Source: Bactericera cockerelli (lineage: Eukaryota; Arthropoda; Insecta; Hemiptera; Triozidae). From it: 64,000 nucleotides of DNA. The stretch is taken from positions 9,738,490-9,802,489 of the forward strand of contig CM044967.1 in the NCBI GenBank assembly GCA_024516035.1. Reading direction: 5' to 3'. The notes under the pieces are model-generated. The model was not told where the DNA came from and searched no databases. It saw nothing but the letters and a program-made list of their open reading frames with translations. The stretch's first letter is position 1. Every line of letters starts with the position of its first letter. Positions 55,830-64,000 of this stretch are shown one piece after another. The position numbers were made by a program, and so were the translations under genes.

Positions 55830-55935
55830 GAACAAAAAAGTGAGAAGTTCTATTGTATATAAATACATGAAAATTAGAACATACCTCGACAGCTGCTGTT
55901 TTGTGCTAATTGACTTTCATCAGAAGGCAGAAAGC
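55830..55935 (-). repeat. Decayed hammerhead, family J copy 4
   Basis: On the minus strand CTGATGA (55917-55923) is intact and stem I CCTT/GAGG can form. GAAA has become AAAA, and the stem III palindrome carries an extra AGC. The 3' flank (ACTTCTCACTTTTTTGTTC) matches copy 1. Predicted inactive. Same orientation as copy 3, about 50 bp away. Confidence 0.65.
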
Positions 55936-55950
55936 AATAGTTAAAAATAA

Positions 55951-56449
55951 CTATGCCATCAAGTATCCTCTTTCACCAACTAGCATGCTGGAATGTCATG
56001 CTTGCTATAATATTTTCTACCCCTGTGTAATTCTGTGCAGTTCTAGAGTCCCTATATGTAAATCTACGAGTTAAAACTTTTTTTTTTAATACATAAAATG
56101 TATATTTATAAATTATTCATGGATACAACAAAAAAACAATTAGAAACAACTATTAATGTCTTCGTAAAGTTTAACACTTATGACTATGCTGATCAGAGTT
56201 TGAATAAGTTTTAATCAATATACCGGGTAAGAAAACAGTTAGGCACAAGTTAGTATCTAGGTATAATGTAGGTATAATGAGTGTTGTACGTATACCTACT
56301 CATAAATTAGATTTAAAAAAAGTTTTTTGAAAAATCAACTTTCCCTCGTCACTTATTGAAGAAATTTCGGAAATTTTTATATCTCTTTTCAGTTAGGTAT
56401 TCACTCTCTATTGTTGGGCCGTAGTATTTAGAGACAAAGAATTATGTCA
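55951..56449. other. Non-coding stretch
   Basis: Nothing recognised. Confidence 0.5.
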
Positions 56450-56505
56450 ACTAAACGGCGGGATTTCTTCCTGCAGCAATCTTTTCCAGTAACCCTAAAG
56501 TTATC
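56450..56505 (-). repeat. LINE-like 3' tail, family K copy 5 (degraded)
   Basis: On the minus strand: CTGGAAAAGATTGCTGCAGG then AAGAAATCCCGCCG. The stem has decayed. CCAGTAACCCT is duplicated next to it. Confidence 0.45.
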
Positions 56506-56617
56506 TCTTCCAGTAACCCTTGTAATTTGATAGCACTTCATTTTTAAAATGTTCCTGAAAGTTTTACCCAAGTATTTTAGTTACCTTTGAGAAAAAGGTT
56601 TTCAAATACAAAAAAGT

Positions 56618-56659
56618 TTAATATTCATGATGTTGAGTTTAATATTCATGATGCTCACA
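56618..56659 (+). repeat. 21-bp tandem duplication
   Basis: GTTTAATATTCATGATG occurs twice in direct succession, separated by TTGA. Confidence 0.8.
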
Positions 56660-57009
56660 GCAGTACCGATCTGGGGTCATCTTGTGTCATCGGGGCGTTT
56701 TCAAAACAACCGTTTGGCCTCATAACATCTCGATGAGTGGCAATTATGTTTTAGTTACTCATACTTGTACCTTGGTCCGAGGACATGTCAAGGCGTTGGA
56801 TCACTTCAACAAATTTCTCCTAGATCTCTATTCTGACATCTTCGGTTCAGAGCTTGTTTTGAATACCATATGGCTCTTGTGTTGATTATTTTCTGTTGAA
56901 TTCTCAAGTTATTTTGGCAAGTCAAAACTCTCATCACATGTATGAGTAAGAGTCATTTCATCCAAGAGGATGATTATCTTTCTAAGACAAGATACTTGAG
57001 AAAGTAATA
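56660..57009. other. Non-coding stretch
   Basis: A 67-codon frame at 56682 has no recognised feature. Confidence 0.5.
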
Positions 57010-57156
57010 TTTTAGTCGAACCTCGATTAAAGAGAATAATTTATAGGTCAAGTTTTCTTCTCTTAAAGGGAAAATGTACTCTTAATAAAAGAAATCAACA
57101 GATATAAGAGGAAAAAGTCCGGTCCTTTGAGTTCTCTTATATGCAGGTTTGACTGT
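57010..57156. mobile_element. Pogo/Tigger-like MITE, copy 3
   Basis: TTAGTCGAACCTCGATTAAA at the left is inverted as TTATATGCAGGTTTGACTGT at the right. Internal TAATTTATAGGTCAAG and GTCCGGTCCTTTGAG match copies 1 and 2. TA adjoins the right end. Confidence 0.65.
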
Positions 57157-59475
57157 ATGCGACGGCTGATGGTTGCTTGTGCCATTCGTCGCTATTCATA
57201 AACTATCCTAAATTTAATAAATTTTCCTCACATAGGTTCCCATCGTTGTCAATGTTGTCTTATGTCTTATTCCTCAACATCAGGTGCATTTCTGCATGCC
57301 CTTCGTCCCGCTTAAGATGTCGATGGACGGGTTGACTTGTACTCATGTTTTGTATGGATGCTGGTTGATAGCCTTTATAGGCACATTTTAAAAGCTTTCA
57401 ATGGCTACTTAGGCAATAGAAAGTAGTATGAAAATTAATTTTACAATTTCATTCAAATATTGTCATTTATTAAACTTCCTAAGAAAAATATAAGAAAATA
57501 ATTCAGAGTAGAAGAAATTTTCCCTGAAAAAATGGTCGCACCTGTCACCAGGACAGTTGTTGCGTGACTGAAGAGTCTCGTCAAAGTGCGAAATTGTGAA
57601 CCGATTATGATGACTGAGTTGTTATAAAAATGTCAATTGAAATTCACAATTGCAAAATTACCATTGATGTTATGTGTTAAGAGGATGGTTTGATAATATA
57701 TGCAGCTCATAACCCAAACTTATAATTCTTTTGTTGTTAGAAGATTTTGCGAATTCATTTGTTGTGACCACATTCTTCTACTTCTGACCTTAATATGTAA
57801 TTAGTTTCGAGCTCTGGTTACACTTTCGTTTACGACATTTTGATCCAAGGTTCTTTCGCCGAGGCAGAAGAGGACTCATCGCGAAATTGTTGTTTATTGA
57901 GGGCAGAGTTGGTATGGGATTATTTTCTGTAGGAACTCAGACACATGTGGGCGGGTGGTCTTGTTTGGATGCCAGAAAAGGCGTACTGCATGGATTTTAT
58001 TATCCTAATGGAAGAGGGGAATTGGTCAGGCAATGGACCGACTTGGGTTTGATAAGCCCCATTAGCCCCTCCAGTAAGTCAGTTAGATATACCTGAAGTT
58101 TGCCCATAACATTTGCAATTGGATTATTATAGACTGGTCTTACAGCTTGGGGGTTGTTCATGCGGCCAATTGACAGTTCTGAACTAACGTTTTAAAATGG
58201 CGAGACAAAATTTAAGAGTTCTCCTCAATATTCCTGTTCTCTCAATAGTCTAGTAGACTCACAACACACAAGTCAATAGTCGGAACAGGTTTTTGGAAAA
58301 AATATCGAAAAATTTGAAGAAGTTTGCACAATAATTGGATTTATATAAACCTAAACATACAATTTATGTCTCAATGGTGTAGAATATATCTATAATGTAC
58401 ACCCAGCTAGGTAGTTCTCACTGACAGAGGTAAGAAGCAGAAAACCGAATCTCACATTAGTAAGGTGAAATTATTCCCATTACCTATTTTTACAGGTTTT
58501 TAGTGTATAGAGGAGGATTATCAATGCAGTGCTACACGGTATGAACATTGAATCAATATGGTACACCATGATATCCGCCTGATACTAAATATAGATTACG
58601 TCATTTCATTGAAGACAAATAAAGTTTTAATAATTAGTAATAAACAGTCTACTCATTACATACATTACTGGGGCTGCTCCTTGTATGCAAATATTAAGTA
58701 CGAGATATCATCAGTATCCTTTAGGTGTCGTGCCAGCCTGGCAGAGGACAGCTTGGAAATTAATTTTCTGGTCTATAAAAAACGGCGATGAAACGCCTCT
58801 TATTTTTCACAACAGTGGAATAAAAATACGTCGTAATTAAATATTTAAAATTTGTAATTTGAAAACGGCCGATCTCCGCCGCTATTAATAATTTTATCGC
58901 AGGAATATAAATGTGATAAATGAGTAGCCATGATAGGATACGTTGGTAAGCAACTTTGTCAGCAACCACCATTTCTTTAATAGCACAAAGTCATTAATGA
59001 GATTCTTCATTACGCATAGGTACATACATTTTTTATTAATAGAATTTTTTCAGCCCCTTGGTCTAACGTTTTTTTTTCTCTCTCCCCATAAATGTGTTCC
59101 AAGGGTCTTTTTTTCCTGTTTTCTAATGTATGTGACAACAGTTAATTGATAAATTTAGGATCAGGGTAAGGAAGGGTATCCACAGGGTAGTGACATTCTA
59201 ACAATCTCTAGGGTCTGGGCAATCTGGGCATCTCATAGAGCGAGTTAATTTATTTCTTTTTCGAAAGGAAAAAAAAATATTATACCCCCCTTCAATTCAG
59301 AATATGTAGATGTGCATTAGCAATTTAAAAAGGGAAAGAAAGGGTTTCAGTTTTATACAATTTGCCAGTAATGTTTACAGGGTCCTCTAAACAACTTGAG
59401 GAATAACTCTTTACTTTTGGGTTCTACAGCAATGAAAATATGAAAAATCTATTAGCTTTGAAAAAAAATCTATTA
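57157..59475. other. Non-coding stretch
   Basis: 57840-58095 is less AT-rich and ends near a CCA|GTAAGT splice-donor-like site (58071-58078). Its open frame (to 58096, no ATG start) is not recognised. The rest is unassigned. Confidence 0.45.
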
Positions 59476-59552
59476 GTCTGTCTCCTGAATGTTACATTCA
59501 GGAGACATGTTACATTCAGGAGTCTCCTGAATGTTACATTCAGGAGACAGAC
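59476..59552. repeat. 77-bp nested palindrome
   Basis: GTCTGTCTCCTGAATG (59476-59491) pairs with CATTCAGGAGACAGAC (59537-59552). Inside are two further self-complementary units, because TGTTACATTCAGGAG occurs three times (59490, 59509, 59533). It can fold as one long hairpin or as two separate hairpins. Confidence 0.85.
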
Positions 59553-60844
59553 GAACAATAAATCGAATACATACAGGGATGGACCCCTTGATCATCAGTC
59601 AGCTACTCATCTCTTCTCGCGGAATTCATAACATTAATGTTTATCGAGTAGAACACACGGCCAAACACTGTCAACCCCAAATTTCGAAATAACTAACTGT
59701 TTTAGTTACAATTCTGATTGGAAAATTTTTGGTATTTAAATTACATGATATTTCTTACATGTTCAGGAAAATTCTTGCCCGATCAGACATAATTTTTATG
59801 CTTTAGCTAGATATACTTTCGATTAAAGATAAAATTCCGTTGTTTTTTTATTGAAGAAATGCGAAGAGATTATAGATAAAATATTAGTGTGAAGAAATGT
59901 CCAGCAAAACACAACGGAAACCCTTAAACAATGATTTGCGTTTATAATTTATTCTCTAAGTCTTCTTTCAGTTTTTCTATAACAAGTCAACAGCATAAAT
60001 TTTAATTAATCAGTTATGAAAAAAAAAACGACAGAAAAAAACTGAAAAACAAAAACACTGGATGTAATATCACCCTGTCCAGGAAATTTTCTTCTACCCT
60101 CGGATATCTAAACAAAAACCCTGTTAGTGACAAAAATTGTACAGGTATACCCTCATAGTGTCCTGCAACTGATAAAAAAGGTATATAACCGAAAGCATGG
60201 GATAAAAAAATCGTAAAACCCCTCTCACGCTAAGGGACGCCTAGGATCCCTTTTTGAATTTTCATTATCATGCCATACACTGGATCTATTTATGAATTTT
60301 CTTTATAACGCTATATATCATATTATATCTATCTATACAGGTATTGTATGGAAATATGAACAGAATGTCCTGTTCATTGTTTGATATTAGCCCTGATGTT
60401 AATTAAAAATTTAAAATCTTCGTATACCCAGAGGATAATAGATCCTTTGTTTTTACGAGTTTTTTCTGAGCCCTTACACTGGACCCGCGTGTTTCTGGGA
60501 TGAAAAAAAGGTCGTCAAACAACTGAAATTTCCTGTGGGTATGAGCTGAGGGTAAGCCGTGACACTCTGACATGTCCTGACATGTTCAACGAATCTTACG
60601 GCGGTCTTTGTCTTTCGGATATTTTTTTTCGCCGTAAATGTATAAATCATTACAAATTTTAAAATTACTCCTATTTGTTTTACAAAAAATAATAACAAAA
60701 CAAAGCAACAAAAAAATTGAATCTCTTTCGTTATCTACCTCAGATGTAATCTTAAAACTTGAGGCCTGCCTGCACTTATATTTTTTATGAGTTAACTGTG
60801 AGTGTGTGTTTTTTTTAGACCCAATACTTACAAATCTTTGAATC
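59553..60844. other. Non-coding AT-rich stretch
   Basis: No feature recognised. Confidence 0.5.
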
Positions 60845-60877
60845 GGTCGGTAGAAGACTTATGGCCTTCTACCGACC
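60845..60877. other. 12-bp perfect hairpin
   Basis: GGTCGGTAGAAG (60845-60856), a 9-base loop, CTTCTACCGACC (60866-60877). No known RNA family recognised. Confidence 0.8.
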
Positions 60878-60942
60878 TAAAGCATTACGACACAGATAAG
60901 AAGATCGTCCCTCAAGTTTACGTACCTATAAATATCGAAAAA

Positions 60943-60990
60943 TAATTCGAACCCAGGTCGCTAGCGTGTGAGCCAAGAGCCATTAATCTA
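60943..60990 (-). repeat. tRNA-like SINE head, family H copy 2
   Basis: On the minus strand: TAATGGCTCTTGGCTCACAC, GACCTGGGTTCGAATTA. Matches family H at 25045. Confidence 0.45.
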
Positions 60991-61017
60991 TTAATCTAGT
61001 AATTATTTATTAGAATA

Positions 61018-61165
61018 CTATCCCATTATTCCTGCAGTAAGCACAGAACGCACAATTTAAGTGGTCAAAAGCTCAACTGGGAGTATAACTTGTCTGGGTT
61101 TCGAACCCGGGACCTCTGGATTACCCGACCGACGCGACGCCTTGACTACTAAGCTACCGGGACAG
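61018..61165 (-). repeat. tRNA-derived SINE, family B copy 7
   Basis: On the minus strand: TGTCCCGGTAGCTTAGTAGT (A box), ATCCAGAGGTCCCGG, GTTCGAAACCCAGACAAG (B box) and CTGCAGGAATAATGGG. The tail end is cut short. Confidence 0.65.
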
Positions 61166-61366
61166 ACGATAATAGTACATTCCATTAATAAAAGATTTTT
61201 TGTAAATATAAAAATATATTGAAATTAAGCCTGTGAGAGATAATATGAGACCAACCTTTCACGAGAAAACTAATTGAATGTTTTTTTTTTCTCTCTCAAA
61301 GAAAAAAGAGCGCGAATACTAACTATATGTGGTACGTCTGTTACACTTCTTAGCCTTATCTGTTAT
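61166..61366. other. Non-coding stretch
   Basis: Nothing recognised. Confidence 0.5.
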
Positions 61367-61412
61367 TCATGTACATCTACTACAACTTCTCACTTTTCTG
61401 TTTATACTGATC
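61367..61412 (+). repeat. Family J 3' flank without ribozyme
   Basis: ATTCATGTACATCTACTACA then ACTTCTCACTTTTCTGTTT and ATACTGAT match the flank of the hammerhead at 6641. Confidence 0.6.
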
Positions 61413-61884
61413 TGATAGATGTTAACAGATAGATACTGACCCTCCTTACCTCCTAGCATTGATCTTTAAATTGTTTTTCCGATCAATGTATCGAGAAGGG
61501 AGAAATTTTATTTTCTCCTACGCGACTACAATATGGTTTTTTTATTTAGCACATTGCATAACTCGACGACAGTTTACAGGCTAAGGTCTCTTTCACACAG
61601 GGTCTAAGTCGCCGCGACCAACTAAAAACTAATACATACCTACCTACAATGTTTTGTATAGTAGGTTATCCTTTTAAATAGTGCGGCTTTTTGTCTTCAA
61701 ATTACCTTGAGTTTTTAATGATTAAATATCTAAATCAAGAGCTCTTATATTTACCACCAAATACATGCTGATTTCTTCTTCTTAGCACGTAATACTCATT
61801 AGTTATTACCATCAATTTTCGAGACCAGTTATATTATGTTCTTTATTCTCTGATAATGCCGCCACTGTTCGTTACTCATATGAA
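61413..61884. other. Non-coding stretch
   Basis: Nothing recognised. Confidence 0.5.
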
Positions 61885-61975
61885 CAACGACTCATTTTTC
61901 CTCACGAGGTATGAATGGACCACGATTATCCAAGTACAGGTCACCGTTAATGCACTACACCACTCCGCCACGGTG
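61885..61975 (-). repeat. SINE family C copy 3 (rearranged fragment)
   Basis: Minus-strand body block CATACCTCGTGAGGAAAAAT, with head-like CACCGTGGCGGAGTGGTGTA beside it. The head and body are joined with the B box deleted. Confidence 0.5.
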
Positions 61976-62033
61976 ATTACCTTTGAGTAATACCATACTC
62001 TTTATTAAAATTAATTTGCATAAATTTCAAAAA

Positions 62034-62075
62034 GCGAGAGTATTGCCCAAGGCAATCTCTACCATCTAACGAATC
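62034..62075 (-). repeat. LINE-like 3' tail, family K copy 6
   Basis: On the minus strand: GATGGTAGAGATTGCC-TTG-GGCAATACTC. Conserved stem, another loop. Confidence 0.6.
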
Positions 62076-62587
62076 AAACCGATTGCCTTGGGTCGGCTCG
62101 TAGAGTGAGTGAGTGAGAGGATTTCACTTTTTATTAATACAGATTAGCCATGATCCCCTGTCAAAGTGTATTCATTTTAGCAGGTTAGCGCAATGCGTCG
62201 TATAAATCACCTCCAGAGACCACTTACCTCCTCGTCTCGTCACCAGGCCACAACCTTACCACCGGTCACGACGACTCAGCTGCTCCTATTGTTCAGACTT
62301 CTATTCGCGGTAGGTTAACACATCGATCGTGGGAGCCCGAGATAAAACATTCACTCCGTGCTCACGCATTTGTCTATGCCTATATAGTTTGAGAAGGTGT
62401 TATATTTTACAGCATGAGAGCTGATCTAAATAAATAGAATACACTGTGTCTCGTACATCACAGCTAGAGAGAGAAAGGCTAAACACTAAACAGTACCTAC
62501 CTCTCATGGGGACATATATCTACATAATGATTACTATCATGCTCGTGATAGTAGAGTACACGCTAAAAAAAGTTTTTTCAAATTTGA
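62076..62587. other. Non-coding stretch
   Basis: 62130-62345 is GC-richer. No gene recognised. Confidence 0.5.
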
Positions 62588-62939
62588 TTCATAAAGTTTT
62601 TTTATGCTGAATCTGCAGGGTTTATGAAGAATTTTCCGTTTTTTTTTCAAATTTCTTCATAAACCATGCAAATGTCAACGTTTTCATAAAATTGTGGTTA
62701 GCATAAATATCGATCATGCAGATTGATTCATAAAATATGCAGAATTTTATCCGTGACGTCATCAATAAGGATTTTTGTGCAGAATTCTGCCTGATTGTTT
62801 TTTTGAAGGGTCTTTTGTTTTCATAAATGATGCTAACTATCAAAAAACAGTTATGAAAACCAAAAAAGTGCATTTTCATAAAGTTCAAGATGGACAATAT
62901 CATGAAAACTTTTATTTCATAAGGTTTGATTTTCATAAG
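62588..62939 (+). repeat. TTCATAAA-rich cluster
   Basis: TTCATAA(A/G) occurs at 62588, 62656, 62683, 62727, 62820, 62875, 62916 and 62932, all in the same orientation. The 104-codon minus-strand frame here is a translation of this motif (recurring FMK/FYES) and not a gene. Confidence 0.8.
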
Positions 62940-62950
62940 TTATGCTAACC
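62696..62950. mobile_element. 255-bp possible MITE within the cluster
   Basis: GGTTAGCATAA (62696-62706) and TTATGCTAACC (62940-62950) are perfect 11-bp inverted repeats. ATGCTAAC occurs once more inside (62830). No clear target duplication. An AAGAAG-rich duplication follows at 62951-62998. Confidence 0.5.
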
Positions 62951-62998
62951 TATTGAAGAAGAAAAAGAAGAAGATGCTACCCTATTGAAGAAGAAGAG

Positions 62999-63650
62999 TA
63001 TATGTTACCTACATAAATACCTATAGGATATAATAGCGCCAGTTAAATCCAAAAACCACAAAAATACGTTCAATTTTCTCACCAACATGACCATCTAATA
63101 TATTATATTTATAGATATTCTTGGAATATGGTATGGAATATCGGACAAGAAGAAAACATTCTTCTTTTACTCTGTCTTTTGCCGCTCAAATATGCAGGGT
63201 CGACGTTCATATATTAGATAATATAATTCTTGGAATTTGATCATGACGTGGTGAAACCTTGAATGTATATTTGTGGTTTGAGGATTTACCTGAAGCGCTT
63301 GATAAATTATAAAAATAACTTGATTTTTTTAGAAAGACATTAGGCCGAGTCAATACCTGCGTTGAGTTGAAAGATAGCGGTTATATAAGTAATACAACCG
63401 CTACTTTGTGTGTGTTCAAAGGTTATAAAATCATAAAAATATTGAAAACAGTAGAAATTAAAAGAATACCATAGGGCCTGTTTTGTGGGTTTTAAGAAAT
63501 ATATTAGGTATCTATACCTATTAATAGGTATTCACATCATATTAATATAGTTATTTGGGTCAGTTGTTGATGACATTCAACCCCATGCAATGGGTCTGTT
63601 GTAAGTTGTTGTTCAGCAGAAACCAGCTTTTTTTTAAGATTTGTCTACCC
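62999..63650. other. Non-coding stretch
   Basis: Nothing recognised beyond short TAGGTA/TACCTA palindromes near 63510. Confidence 0.5.
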
Positions 63651-63815
63651 TGGAACCGCGTTACCATTACTTCGGGGTAGGAAATCTTACAACCATGCCA
63701 TTCCTACAGCGAAAATTTTCTGCTAGAAAAGTCCGCCACGGCCAGGATTCGAACCTGCAACCTTCGGATCGAAAGACAATGGACTTAACCTCTCAACCAC
63801 GGAGGTCGGCATCAT
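63651..63815 (-). repeat. tRNA-derived SINE, family G
   Basis: On the minus strand: CTCCGTGGTTGAGAGGTTAA (A box), TCGATCCGAAGGTTGCAGG and TTCGAATCCTGGCCGTGGC (B box), then a body with GTAGGAATGGCATGGTTG and GAAGTAATGGTAACGCGG. Acceptor strands pair only partly, so this is a SINE rather than a tRNA gene. Single copy here. Confidence 0.6.
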
Positions 63816-64000
63816 AAACCAGCTTCCAGCTACTCACATATTATAACTTTCATGCAGTGAATTCTTAAAGGCTGCATGACATCAAAGAAGCCGCGCTAAA
63901 CGTTTAGGCAGTAGGATGTATAGATTATTGGCAACATGAGCTATAAGCATAGATTATGTTTAATTCGCAGAAAAAACGTTGTCTTGCTAAGTCTGTACAA
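63816..64000. other. Non-coding end of window
   Basis: Nothing recognised. Confidence 0.5.

Noticed and set aside
57840..58080. Possible exon ending at a GTAAGT donor
   Set aside because: Composition and donor are suggestive, but there is no recognised protein and no acceptor that I can define.
62622..62936. 104-codon minus-strand frame
   Set aside because: Its FMK/FYES repetition is the TTCATAAA motif read in reverse.
1..64000. CRISPR arrays, bacterial operons or prokaryotic mobile elements
   Set aside because: No regularly spaced identical repeats and no prokaryotic gene organisation; the window is clearly eukaryotic.

Overview
This is an AT-rich (about two-thirds A+T by eye) eukaryotic, very probably insect, window with no convincing conserved protein-coding gene. 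The longest open frames are either simple-sequence translations or lie inside repeats. What it holds is a dense, nested set of transposable-element debris. tRNA- and 5S-rRNA-headed SINEs, TA- and hAT-type MITEs and the TACAGGGTG repeat point to an arthropod. The TTTACTTTCC dispersed repeat reminded me of planthopper/hemipteran genomes, but that is an impression, not a demonstration. The window is most simply intergenic DNA or the inside of a very long intron.

Layout. 1-10 kb: scattered SINE copies (family A, family C with a 16-bp target-site duplication), a LINE-like 3' tail, an orphan 99-codon two-membrane-segment ORF (3674-3973) and a hammerhead ribozyme (6641-6687). 10-11.7 kb: a 1.66-kb near-perfect foldback carrying 14 copies of a TACAGGGTG motif. 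12.2-13.8 kb: a 1.0-kb inverted-repeat element with nine GTTAGGGAC motifs, then SINE tails. 15.2-16.2 kb: a MITE, a LINE-like tail and a 5S-derived SINE. 16.3-31.5 kb: sparse repeats, with a (TC)n-CAG|GTAAGG site at 25.86 kb that matches the recursive-splicing consensus. 31.5-32.0 kb: a hAT-like MITE with an 8-bp duplication and a nested SINE. 33-43 kb: pyrimidine tract, pogo-like MITE, further SINEs and a long TTTACTTTCC element. 44.3-51.4 kb: the densest repeat mosaic, including the best full-length 5S-derived SINE (45714-45945). 52-64 kb: pogo-like MITEs, a second hAT-like MITE interrupting a SINE tail, decayed hammerheads, a 77-bp nested palindrome and a TTCATAAA-rich inverted-repeat element.

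How the parts relate. There is no operon or pathway here. The informative relations are between repeats. Five tRNA-headed SINE families and one 5S-headed family were probably mobilised by LINEs. A LINE-like tail family (K) shows a constant 6-bp stem with a variable 3-base loop. A hammerhead-bearing family (J) resembles the ribozyme region of Penelope-like elements. Several insertions can be dated relative to one another because duplicate empty sites or host repeats also occur in the window.

The strongest candidates for follow-up are the hammerhead family, the modular foldback, the 5S-derived SINE, and the possible recursive splice site. All family labels (A, B, C and so on) are local to this report.
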